Translations under genes and position numbers: made by a program | Notes under the pieces: generated by a model | The model's input: the letters and a program-made list of their open reading frames with translations, nothing else | What the model was told of the DNA's origin: nothing | The model's database searches: none | Shown: positions 33,281-44,321 of the stretch, piece by piece | Numbering within the stretch: the stretch's first letter is position 1 | Layout: every line of letters begins with the position of its first letter | Source of the DNA: Strongylocentrotus droebachiensis | Taxonomy: Eukaryota; Echinodermata; Echinoidea; Camarodonta; Strongylocentrotidae | Direction of reading: 5' to 3' | Assembly (NCBI GenBank): GCA_035222895.1 | Contig: JAVYIG010007200.1 | Coordinates: 41,708-105,707, forward strand | Length of the DNA: 64,000 nt

Positions 33281-33555
33281 TAAATGAAAAAAGGAATCAG
33301 GGAAAATAACCAAAGATCCCATATATTTTTTCAGTGCAAGGATAAATATGCAGAAATTATGTTGCAAGAAACATATAGTACTTCTGATATAAAAGATACA
33401 TGGAGTTTAATGTGGGATGGAAGTTGTTTTTTAAGTCATGGTACTTTACACAGTATAAGTGTTCTTGTGTACATTAATTCACATTTAGATTTGAAGGTTC
33501 TTTCTTTAATTCCAGATCAAATCGGGAGATACATTCTAATGAAGGATATTTATCA
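33281..33555 (+). pseudogene. L1/Tx1-like LINE endonuclease fragment
   Basis: The frame reads KYAEIMLQETYSTSDIKDTW, then WDGSCFLSHGTLHS, VLVYINSHLDLKV and GRYILMKD. This follows the start of the L1/Tx1 endonuclease (family pattern I-x-x-L-Q-E-T-H, then F-S-H-G-x-x-x-S-R-G-V, then D-x-x-G-R-Y-I). The RGV motif is degraded. The frame continues to 33847, but that part is only GCACC-repeat DNA. It is a different LINE group from the others in this window. Confidence 0.6.
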
Positions 33556-33677
33556 GAGTTTAGAAATGATGATACATTGCAAATGTATATTTTCCAGTAA
33601 GAGAAAAGGGGTTACAGAGGCTAGAGTTTTTGCATGGATTTTTAAAGAGTTTTGGATAATACACACTAAGAAAAAAT

Positions 33678-34055
33678 GGTGCAAGTGTGCACCTTTAGGG
33701 GTGCAAACCGATGCAACAATAGCAGCACCTTTAGGGGTTAAATCCTGCACCCTTTTTAAAGGTGCAATCCTGCACCCTTTAAAAGGGTGCCAGATTGAAC
33801 CTTTTAGGGGAAATAGTACCCTTTATGGTTCATTCCTGCACCTTTAGGGGTGCAAACGGATGCAACACTAGCAGCAGCTTTATGGGTTCAATCCTGCACC
33901 CTTTAAGAGGGTGCCAGATTGCACCTTTTAGGAGACATGTCAGTACCCTTAATGGTTCAATCCTGCTCCATTAGGGGTGCGAACCGATGCAATAGCAGCA
34001 CCTTTAGGGGTTCAATCCTGCACCCTTTAAAAGGTGCAATCCTGCACCCATCATT
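33678..34055. repeat. GCACCCTTT/AAAGGTGC repeat cluster, left block
   Basis: About ten short units around TGCACCTTTAGGGGTGCAA and its complement AATCCTGCACCCTTT. Sense and antisense units alternate, so it can pair with itself and with the right block at 34335-34500. Confidence 0.65.
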
Positions 34056-34334
34056 GAGGAATACTGGTAAAATTTGCTCGTACACAAATACATATTAAAC
34101 ATGCATGATGTTTCTTGGTTAGTAATCATATAATCAATATATCTATTGCTAAAACGTGAATGCAATTGTAACATGATCAGACAAAATAATCTATTGGTTA
34201 ATGATTGCCAAAGGAAAATACAAATCACAAAATTGATGTGCATTGTCATAATTTGCATAACAAATCATGATAAATGTATTTTTATGTGAACACGTGGAAA
34301 GTAATCATGAATATGCATGCAATATGCAAACTTT

Positions 34335-34500
34335 TATTTTGCACCCTTTTTTGGTCGATAGGGTTCATTTTTGTGGGAAGGGTGCAAAATCTTATATTGC
34401 ACCCTTTTTTTAACCCATTTTCCTTCAAAAGGGTTCATTTTTATGTAAAGGGTGCAAAGTCTTATTTTGCACCCTTTTTTGCACCCTTTTTTCTTAGAGT
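34335..34500. repeat. GCACCCTTT/AAAGGTGC repeat cluster, right block
   Basis: Repeats of TTTTGCACCCTTTTTT alternate with AAAGGGTGCAAA and end with CTTAGAGTGTA. Together with the left block it may be the two ends of a foldback element of about 820 bp. Confidence 0.6.
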
Positions 34501-34504
34501 GTAC

Positions 34505-35990
34505 GGGCAGGGGAAATGAGATAATTATAATAGGAGGATATTTTATTATGATGAGTAGTCTGGTAGCGGTCTCATTTATTTGATTGAGATATAAATTGAG
34601 AAAAGATTGGTCACACATAAACATCAACAATTAAACCGGTCTGTGTAGAATAATTTGTAGACCAGTTCGTAATTAGCACATGGTTCAAATCGCCTCAAAC
34701 ATCCACAGATATTTTAACTTTTGTACAAAATAACCTAGGTCTTCAAATGTCAAATTGTATATACAAACTGGAGTACTTGATCCGAGAAAGTCGTTGCTGA
34801 AGGTTCATGTGTGGGTTGAAATACCATTGACATACCTCTAATTCAGTATTTTGCAAATCAGAAGTTTTCAGAATATCACCCCAACATGTATTGCTTGATG
34901 GTATGAAATATATATCGGTTGTAAGTAAATTGCCCCTAGAATGGTCAAAACCTGAGGCGTTAATTTTGTTTTGAAACATTGTCTAGAATCGGGTAATTCT
35001 TTAAACAACCAGCAGTTTCCAAATGCAACTTCATTCTAAGAGCGTATACTGATTACCGTTCACTTTGATGCAAAATAGAAACACGCATGATACATATACT
35101 GATCTCAGCAATTTGATTCTCTTTTTGCCAAAACTATTCGTTTATGAAACCATTGACTGATAAAGCATTGAGAGCTCTATAGCACTGCCCATTATAAACC
35201 TCGTTCCAGTCAATGCTCTTTTTGAAAGAAATGTACGTCATTTGGGTGTTAATATGTAATTTCTATTTAAACTGAGATTCTCACAATATATTCAATTCAA
35301 TGCGATTCTATTTTTTTCAAACGCAAAATAAAAACACAGATCATATAAGATATATAAAATAATATGCTAACTATAATAAATTGTATGTAGGAGTGCCCCA
35401 AGAGAGAAGGCACTGAGGAGAAAAACAGAAATTACTGATATTCTTGTACACGACAAACGAAAGAATTGTCCCCGACTACATCACAATCCACTGACCAAAT
35501 TGCCAATGTGAGATTCGCATATAGATTAGAGATATCTTTTTTTAAACATTCGTAACTCCTTTATTATTTGTCCGATTTATTCAAATTATTCGCAATCATG
35601 AGTTCTTAAATTTCTGCTTTCACACACAAATAATGAACTGATAACAAAGAAGCGCCTTTCAAACTGATCTATAACGAATATCATCATGGTGTACATAATG
35701 GTTCAATTAATTCAATGCAATTAAAAATATATATGTATATAAAGTATACATTAACAGTTTGATAAGTATACAGAAGAATAAACGTCGAATAAGGTAACAT
35801 AAAAGAAGAACCCATTTGTAATAAGTGTTTGAATAAGAAGGATCTTATGTAAAATGCAATAATGTTCCACTTTTAAGAGGGATCCCCGTTTAATTTGACA
35901 GATTTTTTCTTTCCTTTAATTGTCTTTTTTTGTATAGTTTTTTTTTCTTCTCTCTCTCTCTCTCTCTCATATATGTTTTTTTTAATTAAT
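34505..35990. other. Intergenic AT-rich DNA, nothing recognised
   Basis: No exon-like frame or repeat family was identified. A CT repeat (35948-35970) precedes the next repeat block. Confidence 0.4.
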
Positions 35991-36084
35991 GAAATTAAAC
36001 AAACAAAAAATACTCGCATATGTACACACAACTTATGCCGGATTTTTTCAAATTTACGAGGGGCAAAAAAAAAAATTAGTGCTC

Positions 36085-36400
36085 ACTACCCCCCCCCCCC
36101 CCCCCCCCCCCCCCACCCATCTCTCTTCCTCGATCCCAAAAGATATAGAAAACGATTACGATCCCACCCCTGCACCTGACCCCCCCCCCCCTCCCCCCAA
36201 CTCCGGGGTCGGAGGGACCGCATGCGTGTTCCCAAAATGTCTGGTAAAGGGGTACTTTTCATGCACCAAAGTGCGGCTTGTAGTACACACAAATCCGGCC
36301 CGTATTGACATTACACACTGTACTTAGAGCATTTTTTTAAAGGAGGGAACATGCATACGCGTACCATCAATAACACTGAGTGGAGGGGCCGGGCCCCTTG
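36085..36400 (+). repeat. Interspersed repeat with poly-C runs (family also at 37465 and 60440)
   Basis: After C runs of more than 20 bases it contains TAAAGGGGTACTTTTCATGC, GTAGTACACACAAA and AACATGCATACGCGTACC, then AATAACACTGAGTGG. The same series is found at 60440-60655, and inverted at 37465-37630. Class unknown. Confidence 0.65.
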
Positions 36401-36500
36401 CTGAACTTTGGAACAAATCACCTACATGTACATGTCAAAAACTGTCAGACTGTCAACCAATTCAAAATTACTCTTGATGATTAAATCACTCTCATTACAT
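36385..36500 (+). pseudogene. Possible LINE ORF2 end fragment
   Basis: Frames near the GCTGAACTTTGGAACAAATC segment read like the L-W-N-x-x-P ending of LINE proteins followed by CQTVNQFK. Short and weak. Confidence 0.3.
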
Positions 36501-37464
36501 ATAATTGACATTTCATAGATCTATGTATTTTATAATTCAGTGTGGGTTTATTTGTAATTTTTTGTTTATAATGTATAATTGTTCGTCATTGTATTTTGTT
36601 CGTATAGCGCTAAAAGACTTCGGTGGAAAGCATTTAATAAGCACCGTTTGATTATCATTATTATTATATTTTTTTGCCCGTTTTCGTGGTTTCCAATTAT
36701 CAAATGAAAAAAAGCTAGTGCCTGGGATAGTCTATAGAAGGGGAAGTACCTACAGTTTTCGCTGCTACCGCGAAAAGCACAAAACGGTACAGGCACTTTG
36801 TAAACCAGCGAAATCTCGGCATTGCATAACAAGCGTCATTTGAGCTTCAGAAGACATGTGAGTTCTAGTAACTGTCATTGAAAACCCGTACATCAAGTCA
36901 TCGACGCTTGCGATAATCTTTGTGTTGTTGGAAAGTGGATGAACTAATATAGCAAGGTTTGTGAACTTAATCCGTCTCCATTTGTACAATATATTGTAGG
37001 GTTTTGTTTTCACGACACACTATTTTCGAGGTTTCACCAAAACGCGAACATGATGATGATGATCGCTCCTGGACCTGGGCCGAGTCCTGTTGCTTTTTTT
37101 TCTGCAAAACACCCGAACCTCTTTAAGTTCTCCCCAAGAAGTAACTTAACTTATTGAAGTTTTTCTGAGAGATTTATTCTTATCCATTAATCCAGTACAA
37201 GATTCCTCACCAAAGTGTACTAGACCTAGTCTAGACTAGTATGAGAGAGGGAAAACAAGAATAATGTAGGCCTACAGTTTCTCATCACAAGATACTACCG
37301 TAGTCTATTATATGTGAAGTCGTTTATCAAGTAAATGTATTACAATTTATGGATGCTTCCTTCCCAGGTGTGTGTGGTGATGAAGAATTTCATTCACATA
37401 GGTTTGTACTTTTACAATTGACAGAATGCAAATTGCATCAATAAGTTGGTGCTCTTCTAGCTTC

Positions 37465-37630
37465 TGCCCCCCCCCCCCCCCCCCCACTCAGTGTTATTTA
37501 GGGTACGCATGTTCCCTCCTTAAAGTCAATACGGGCCGGGTTTTTGTGTACTACGAGCCGGACTTTGGTGCGTGAAAAGTACCCCTTTACCGGAAATTTT
37601 GGTAACACGCATGGTATCCCTCCGTTCACG
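37465..37630 (-). repeat. Interspersed repeat, inverted copy
   Basis: The complement of the 36085-36400 block: ACTCAGTGTTATTTAGGGTA, then TGTACTACGAGCCGGAC and GAAAAGTACCCCTTTACC. With 36085-36400 it forms an inverted pair about 1 kb apart. Confidence 0.65.
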
Positions 37631-38554
37631 GTGAAATCTGTAGATTTGTCAACTGCTACATACATGCCAACTGTTCAGATTAAAGAGGAACATTCCTCTT
37701 TTTGGGAGAAGATAATTATCATTTTAGTGCAGGTGTTCCTCTTCCTGTACAAATTTGTCTGTAGTATTGAATAGGAGAGTTAGGATTGTTCCTCTTTTTT
37801 TTGAAAATAGCATAATTTGTACAGATTTCTGATTTTCAAATGTTGGCATGTATGCTGCTATATTTTAGCATTTTTTAATGGATAAGTTATGTTTGTTTCC
37901 CTGTTATGTATTTTTTTTCACCAAATATAATGTCCGTCTTCTCAGCTATGATTTTTTCCTCATTGAAAAGTAAAGGTTTTATATTGCTTGGTGCATAAAC
38001 TGGTACATGTACAACTTTAACTGGTACGTCTCATTTTCAAGAAAATGGCTGCGCCCATGTCATAAAGACATCACATCATGCCAAGAATATCTTCATTAAT
38101 ATATATCTCTTGTACATCTTTGTTAGGAATATTGTACATCAAAGGGTAGGAATACATCTCACTTTCATTTTTTCAGAATACCTACACTTATTCTTTGGGG
38201 TGAGGTTTCCTCTATCTATGACATGTCATCATATGTTACAATTTTTTTTATACAAATATTGTAGGAAATCTCATAACCTTTCTAATGTTATCAAACATTC
38301 CCAATTTCAACTTTATCTATGAACGTTAACAAATATAACTTGGCTTTCTTTAAATTAACTAACAAGTGCATCACATGTTTGTTCCACATTTGTTTACCAC
38401 AGAATTTTTGAGAGAAGATTCTCTACACAAGATCTGCAAATGTCAAAGCTAGCTTTCTTCCCTGACTGTTTTTGTGGACCATGAATACATAATTTATCTA
38501 AATTTTGCAATGTTCAAAAACAGGGTTCCAGTGTCATCCCTCTTCTTTTTCACC

Positions 38555-38705
38555 ATGGCAAAATCAGCTGCGAGGGCCATTGCTCCTGGTGCAAGTAAGG
38601 CGGCCAAGGATACCAAGACCAAAGCAGGGAAGGTTGCCAAGAAGAAGCAATCTGAGATACCCGCTGGCAAGAGTTCAACCAAGAAAGTCCAAGCCGAAGC
38701 TAAAG
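38555..38705 (+). CDS. Conserved protein of unknown function, exon 1
   Basis: Begins at ATG 38555 in the context CACCATGGCA, a good animal start. An in-frame ATG at 38474 exists but the residues it adds look like untranslated sequence. The 50 codons encode a very basic, Lys/Ala/Ser-rich N-terminus (MAKSAARAIAPGASKAAKDT onwards, with KKKQ and KSSTKK patches), probably disordered and suited to nuclear or nucleic-acid contact. The donor is GTACAT after 38705, leaving one base; exon 2 starts with the two bases that complete it. The family is described under exon 4. Confidence 0.65.
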
Positions 38706-39574
38706 GTACATACATTGTAAGAGGGCTACATACATGTACATGTACATGCATGTACAAGGTTCTGGAGTGTTAGGACTTAAAGGCATCGTTTAACAATGTT
38801 AAATCTGAGATGCAGGGCCCTACGTGGTATGGTCTGTGAAATGGTAATATTGAAGCCCTAAAACAATTGTGATTCAAAATGATCATGAGGTGCCTTACAA
38901 ATGTACAAATCTTTGAGTGACCAGTTTAATACACCATACTCATTTACCCAAATAGACTGTGGAGTTATAGAAACCGTTAGGAAAAACAAATTTTTTAATC
39001 ACGATTTCCAATCATAAATATCTTGATAATTAGACAGGTGATAGGCTTGTAAAAGTCAGTGGGTTCCTGACTGATCTTAAGGTTTATAATTATCATTGCA
39101 GCATGAGCTTAGTCCAGAATCTGAGACAAAGTTACCCAATCCCTTTAGAGTTGATGGGTTGGCAGTTTCCATGTGCAGAAGGTTATAATTTGCTGACACC
39201 AGACTTGATGGGAAAGCCATTAATGGGTGTACAAGCCTGTACATAACTTGTAGTTTATAACAAATACCCCCCTCGTCTCTAAAAGCGTCTTCGGGTTGTG
39301 CAAATGTCAGATAATGACTACGGTATGTTACCACATGGGGAAAAAAGACATCTAGCATTAGACAAAGCTTTTTGGTCATAAAACTGAAGGCTTATCCCTG
39401 TTATTTACAGCACCTGTTAATGAGTAAACACCTGAACGGTGCCAAATTCCCTATGAGAATCCACTGTTACGTGTCTTTAAAATGTACCAATCACCTTAAA
39501 AAGTATTTGCGTACAGCTAGAATTTGTCTTCCTTATTCTTGTTGGAGGTACATATATCACATGTTATTTTTATT

Positions 39575-39790
39575 ATTGGTAGTAGTAGTAAGTAAGTATT
39601 TGGCATCATGTGTGCCTGGGAGGCGAAAAGCGAACTGAATCACTGTAACCCTCAGGGTCTCTCCGGGAACTGATTGGAAGTGTGCAGGTGGACCACTACA
39701 CCAGGGTTTCCCCCTACTCTTATACGAATAGTGCAGTGGGTTCTTAACGTGCAAAGGTAATGACTCTCCTCTCCACAGGGCCATCAATTA
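39575..39790 (-). repeat. SINE-like repeat (minus copy) in intron 1
   Basis: The complement of this stretch matches 41030-41280: both contain ACGTTAAGAACCCACTGCAC and GATGCCAAATACTTA, with similar spacing. Ends in a TACTACTACC-type repeat. Two copies of one element in opposite orientation in neighbouring introns. Confidence 0.65.
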
Positions 39791-40251
39791 ATGTTCTATC
39801 CAAGGGACAGAAAATTATCAACATTTATCCCAAGTTTCTTGTATGATTTTGTGACAATTTTTTGCCTGTCTTTACCAAAATGACCAGTCAATGCATTATT
39901 ATATTTCTGAATCCCAATAACATTAGCAGGATTGTATTCCAGACGAGTGAAATTTCATTTCAGTCTAACATGTAAATGACATACATGTATGTTTTAATAA
40001 CTCTACAATACCAGTGTAAGTGCATCTATGCCATGTCAATCATGTTTATATGTCGACTGTTTCTACCATGGGACAAACTGATCTTTCATTCTGAGAATCA
40101 TTTCAATAGTTTGAATGGTCTTCTGTTGAATATTCATTACCGGTAGTTTTTTTGCTTGTCATATTTTGAAAGAAATAAAAAAAAACATTATGAACATAGC
40201 TATACTTACCTACATTCATGTGCAATTTTCACGACTGATTCTTTTACACAG

Positions 40252-40473
40252 TGACGGTGAAAGGAAGTGGGGCTAAAGGAGATGCCACTTCCCAGGAGGA
40301 GGCCATCCGGGCGGAGCAGGGGTACACGGAGCCCCTCCCCAAGAGGAACGCCAAAGGGGAACTGGTCTTCTCTGATTACCCCGAGATGAGACCTAACATG
40401 AGCCCCAAGGAGGTCCTTCAGGCTGGCAGCTTCGGAGGGACTTACTTCAGACCCATTAAGTCATCTGTCACAG
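40252..40473 (+). CDS. Conserved protein of unknown function, exon 2
   Basis: Acceptor TTTTACACAG, donor GTGAGA. The 222-bp exon encodes 73 full codons plus split ones. Conserved-looking pieces are EEAIRAEQGYTEPLPKR, LVFSDYPEMRPNMSPKEVLQ and AGSFGGTYFRPI. The P-N-M-S-P-K-E-V-L-x-x-G-x-F-G-G-x-Y-F series looks like a family signature. G+C content is clearly higher than in the surrounding introns, supporting a real exon. Confidence 0.78.
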
Positions 40474-40489
40474 GTGAGACTTAAGACCA

Positions 40490-40794
40490 GGGGGAGTTTC
40501 ACAAAGACTAAGAGCGACTCAAGTTGGCTTGAACTATGGCAGGCCATACATGTACATGCCCCTGGTTGCTTTTACCATTGGTCTCTCAATCAGGATCTTT
40601 AGATAATATATTTTCCTTCAATAATGGACTACAAAAAAAGCGAAATTCTGTAGATTTGTGACCACCATTTGATTTGTACGTCCCTTGAGAAACGAATGCC
40701 AGGAATGGTTAGAGGAACTAGTGGCATGAACGGCCTGCCATAGTTTAAGTCCAAGCCAACTAAAGTCGATCTTAGTCTTTGTGAAACTCCCCCC
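40490..40794. mobile_element. Palindromic MITE (GTTTCACAAAGACTAAG family), copy 1
   Basis: The left end GGGGGAGTTTCACAAAGACT pairs with the right end AGTCTTTGTGAAACTCCCCC, and the inner pair GAACTATGGCAGGCC / GGCCTGCCATAGTT continues it. About 305 bp, starting only 16 bp after the donor of exon 2. Related copies are at 44322-44625, 53351-53640 and, as a half, 59055-59165. Confidence 0.85.
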
Positions 40795-41029
40795 AGTACT
40801 TTAAATTTGACATTTATTATCTAATTCCTTAGTACACCAAAATGCCTGACTGTGCTTACAACCAGGATTTTAATAAATTTTTTTATAAATTATTAATTTA
40901 CTTACATAATTCATTTTCTCAAACATTGGGATTCTTTCAGCTGCGTGGGTACTTACTCACAATTGTATCCAAAAATTATTCATGAATGACCATCTTGTCT
41001 TTAAACAATTTATTTTCCCCAGAAAGGAT

Positions 41030-41280
41030 GTTAAAGAAAGGTGCTTTACATGCTTATGCAAGAGTCACTACCTATTCATGTTAAGAACCCACTGCACTTT
41101 TTGAATACGAGTAGGGGGGAATCCCCCGTAACCGCGTTGTTGTTGAATACGCATCTGCACATTCCAGTCAGTTATCCGGAGGACATTCGGGAGAGACCCA
41201 TTGCAGTAATTCAGATCAGTCTCCCCCCGCCAGGCACAGGCGATGCCAAATACTTAAAGATAATGATGACCACATTGTAG
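41030..41280 (+). repeat. SINE-like repeat (plus copy) in intron 2
   Basis: Inverted relative to the copy at 39575-39790; shared GTTAAGAACCCACTGCACTT and GCGATGCCAAATACTTAAAG. The open frame across it is accidental. Confidence 0.6.
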
Positions 41281-41319
41281 GTTTCAGCTATTCTTCATTT
41301 GTCTTTGTTTTTTATATAG

Positions 41320-41390
41320 GTGAGAAATACTCTGGTGTATGGAAGGAGCTCCCCAAGAATTGGTTGGAAGGTCTTGATATCCCCAGACAG
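41320..41390 (+). CDS. Conserved protein of unknown function, exon 3
   Basis: A 71-bp exon with acceptor TTTATATAG and donor GTGAGT, encoding EKYSGVWKELPKNWLEGLDI and PRQ. The phase (two bases in, none out) agrees with exons 2 and 4. The W-x-E-L-P-x-x-W-L motif continues the conserved core. Confidence 0.75.
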
Positions 41391-41431
41391 GTGAGTACAG
41401 GCCTGTATTAACAGCTGTAAGACAGACAATG

Positions 41432-41770
41432 CCAATAATAATAGTATTCACATTTGTTTAGCGTTTAATAGTATATTTCTAAGGGCTTTACATTGTAATT
41501 ATCATTACCCCGATCACTGGATTCAATTGCTAATCCCCACATGATAGGTAGTGCACGCGTTCCGCTCCCTGGGGAGTATTCTGACCAGGTGCACTTTTAC
41601 AAGTGCACACATGCCAATCTAACAACATTAATGTTGGTACACCAGGATGGAGAGTGGCAAATGTAGATAAATGTCTTGCCAAAGGACATTGGTGCTGCGA
41701 CAGGACTTGAACCGCGAACCTTGTGATCCACAGTCCGGTGACATATCCACTAGACCACGATACCTCTACC
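41432..41770 (-). mobile_element. tRNA-derived SINE (minus orientation), intron 3
   Basis: Minus-strand head with GTGGTCTAGTGGATATG (A-box like) and GGTTCAAGTCCTGT (B-box like) near 41765-41700, body with GGACATTGGTGCTGCG and an AATAATA 3' end near 41435. Same family as 16660 and 56364. Confidence 0.75.
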
Positions 41771-42616
41771 AATCAGGTCCCACAGGGATTAACTTACTTC
41801 GTTCTGACGGGCTGTTGTGAGCTGGAACCAGCCTAGATAGTGTTGGCAATAAGGCATGTTGTCAGGAATTAATTCACTCTGAAGTTACGGATCACAAATC
41901 CTTTGTTTTGTTTATTTATTTATTTTTGTACTTGTCACAATATTTCAGGAATATGAGACCCTTACTCTAACCATAACCCTTAGCACAACCTAAAACTCCA
42001 TTGCAACTCTAGCCCTAATCCAGGGCTTGATACTTACATGTACAAGCGGCTGGGATACAGGGGCATCCAGAAATATTAGTCCGAATCCCCCCCCCCCCCC
42101 TCCTAAATGTTGATGTTTTTATATAGGGCTTAGGCATATAAAGACTGTAAAAAGTTTAGTCTGGACCCTCTGCCAAAAGAGTTACTGTGAAGCTCTGTCT
42201 TATGTTATATCTTTAATGAATAAAGCCTTGAGCACTTGCAGGCCTGATAAAAAAACGATTAAAAAAAATTCCAGATTTTATCCAGATTTTTTTTTTTTTT
42301 TTTTACCAATTTTTTTTCTTCTTCCCTATTTTATCCTGATTTTCCCGATTTTCCTCTTATTTTCTCTATTCTTCCCTATTTTGCCCTATTTTTTTCCCAA
42401 TTTTGTCCCAATTTTCTTACTTGAAAGGGAGGAATGTTGTTAGATGCCATTTTTCCCGCAAATCCTCTTTTTTTTTTTTACTCAAGGGGGCGTGGTTGAG
42501 GGGAAAACAAAAAACTTTTTTTTTTTTAGTGCTCACTATCACCCCTGACTTGACACTGTAACATGTTAGAGTAACTAACCAATAATGTACCTGCAATTCT
42601 GTCCCCATGGTAATAG

Positions 42617-42747
42617 ATTGCGTCCAGCCCTTACCTGGCAGAGGTCAATACGTACAAGGTCAAGTGTGGCGGAAGCCTAGAGATGTGGGAGAGCTCTGGA
42701 TGGATTGACAAACAGGATCCTTATGGCTGGTTCATGTGGTATTGCAG
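42617..42747 (+). CDS. Conserved protein of unknown function, exon 4 (core)
   Basis: Acceptor ATGGTAATAG, donor GTAAAG. It encodes SSPYLAEVNTYKVKCGGSLE then SSGWIDKQDPYGWFMWYCR. The assembled protein is 267 residues: a basic tail (1-50) and a compact core (about 75-267) rich in Trp, Tyr and Arg. I recall uncharacterised proteins in fungi, algae and bacteria with a similar series (F-G-G-x-Y, D-P-x-G-W-F-x-W-Y-C-R-x-Y-x-G-R-R, R-Q-x-x-R-W), but I cannot verify this here and know of no assigned function. No catalytic motif, signal peptide or membrane segment is visible. Basic character and aromatic/Arg motif make a nucleic-acid-related role possible, as a guess only. Confidence 0.78.
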
Positions 42748-42756
42748 GTAAAGATC

Positions 42757-43134
42757 TTTTTCTTCTTCCTCTTCTAGTTCTTCTTCTTCTTCCTCTTCTT
42801 CTCTTCTCTTCTCTTTTCCCTCCTCTTCCTCTTCTTATTTTTATTCTTTGTCCCCTTTTTCTTCTTCTCATCCTTCTTTTTTTTCAGTCTCCTTCTCCTC
42901 CTTCTTTTTTTTCAGTCTCCTTCTCCTCCTTCTTCCTCTTTTTTTTCTCCTTCGTCTCCTTCGTCTTTCTCTTCTTGTTCTCTTCGTCTCCGTCTTCTTT
43001 TCCTTCTTCTTCTGTGGGAGATCTCTGGATGGATTGTCAAACAGGATCCTTTTTGCAGGATCATGCGATATTCTCCTTCTCTCCTTCTCCTCCTCCTTCT
43101 CCTCCTCCTTTTCCTCCTCCACCTTCTCCCCCTC
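42757..43134. repeat. Pyrimidine-rich tract (TTC/CTT repeats) in intron 4
   Basis: About 380 bp of almost pure C/T, with an internal duplicate of TTTTTTTCAGTCTCCTTCTC near 42880 and 42908. It is interrupted at 43013-43075 by a copied piece of exon 4. The Leu/Ser/Phe-rich and Glu/Arg-rich frames over it are artefacts. Confidence 0.85.
43013..43075 (+). pseudogene. Duplicated fragment of exon 4 inside intron 4
   Basis: TCTCTGGATGGATTGTCAAA followed by CAGGATCCTTTTTGCAGGA repeats 42690-42745 (CTCTGGATGGATTGACAAAC) at a distance of about 329 bp, with substitutions and a small deletion. The GTAAAG donor is not preserved. Confidence 0.75.
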
Positions 43135-43332
43135 GGATCACCAACCATTGACAGCAGAATGCAGAACTACACTAGAAATAGGCTTTCTTTGGGCTCGAAA
43201 ACTTTGATGAGTTCAATGTATTGTTTCAGAAACACTGATGACCCTCACAATATTGAGATGCTATCGAGTTACATAAGAAACACATTGTTATTATTTTATT
43301 CATTTCATTAATTTGCAATGTTAAACCAACAG

Positions 43333-43561
43333 GTTCTATCTGGGAAGGAGAACAGACGATGACGAACGACAGGTCGGCCGGTGGAAGAAATGCACCGGGC
43401 TAAAGGGAAGATGGCGCAACAACCTCATTGGAAAATGTGCAAGAAGCGGTAGTGCCTACGATAACTTTGCGGTCTCCCCCGTCGTGAGGCAGACTCTTCA
43501 GCACTGGGGATACCGTCTGAACAAAGAGGACTACGAAAAAGCAGCCAAGAGATTTAAATAG
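43333..43561 (+). CDS. Conserved protein of unknown function, exon 5 and stop
   Basis: Acceptor ACCAACAG; the stop TAG is at 43559-43561. The first base completes the Arg codon of WYCR, and the exon then encodes FYLGRRTDDDERQVGRWKKC, TGLKGRWRNNLIGKCARSG, VVRQTLQHWGYRLNKEDYEK and a basic C-terminus. The G-R-R-x-x-D-D-x-R-Q-x-x-R-W series is the most striking part of the protein. No poly-A signal was pinned down downstream. Confidence 0.8.
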
Positions 43562-44321
43562 TGACGGTTTTCCACCTGCCTTGACAGTGCCATAAAACCA
43601 GCCTCTCTTGTATTGGACGGATCGGGATGTCTTACATCAAAACATCCTCATTTTTCATGAGGAAACCGTGTCCTCATCACCTCTGTTGCCCAAAACTCAG
43701 CATGAAATTCATCAGAGGATGGCAGTATGCAGGTTATGGCCTGGTGTGAGGCCTGACACTTTTCCCAACACCATTCCACAATTTTCTCAGGATTCATATT
43801 AATACAGGTCTTGGGCTCTGAAATGTCTAGGCCTCTTTTCAGGTTTGTTGGGTGAAATCAACTTTTACCTCTCAATTCTTTTGATAATGGTTTTTTTGTA
43901 TCCAAAAGAAACATGGTTTATTAAGGTAAGAATAATGATACTACATGTGTTCTTAACAGAATTTTTACCCATGGTTGCCCTATCAGTATTAATACAATTC
44001 TCCCTGAGAGCCATGCAAATATTATGACCTTAGCATTATTGTACAAGTTACTCCTAAACATTCCAAAAAAGTATATTGAAGTAAAACAGGGTTTTTCCGC
44101 CTAGGATATTCGCAGGGTTAATGGTCCAGTTGGCATGATCCTAAAATGTCATCTACTTAATATGTATTCATGTATATATTACCAGGCTGAACAGGAAGTA
44201 TCATATCAAGCGCATAGAGACGTTTTAATGTGATATGCGCTATACAAGAACCGAATATTATAATTATTAAATACAGTCAACTGCATCAGGTGTGTTCATA
44301 CTGGTAGAAAATTACAGAAGC

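Noticed and set aside
33284-33847. Single 187-residue protein
   Set aside because: Only the first 90 residues or so resemble a LINE endonuclease; the rest is read through GCACC repeats.
41041-41280. Extra exon of the unknown gene
   Set aside because: The sequence is a dispersed repeat with an inverted copy at 39575-39790, and exons 2 and 3 join in phase without it.
42677-43207. Leu/Ser/Phe-rich and Glu/Arg-rich frames of up to 148 residues
   Set aside because: Low-complexity pyrimidine tract in intron 4 of the unknown gene; only the exon-4 part at the left is real coding sequence.
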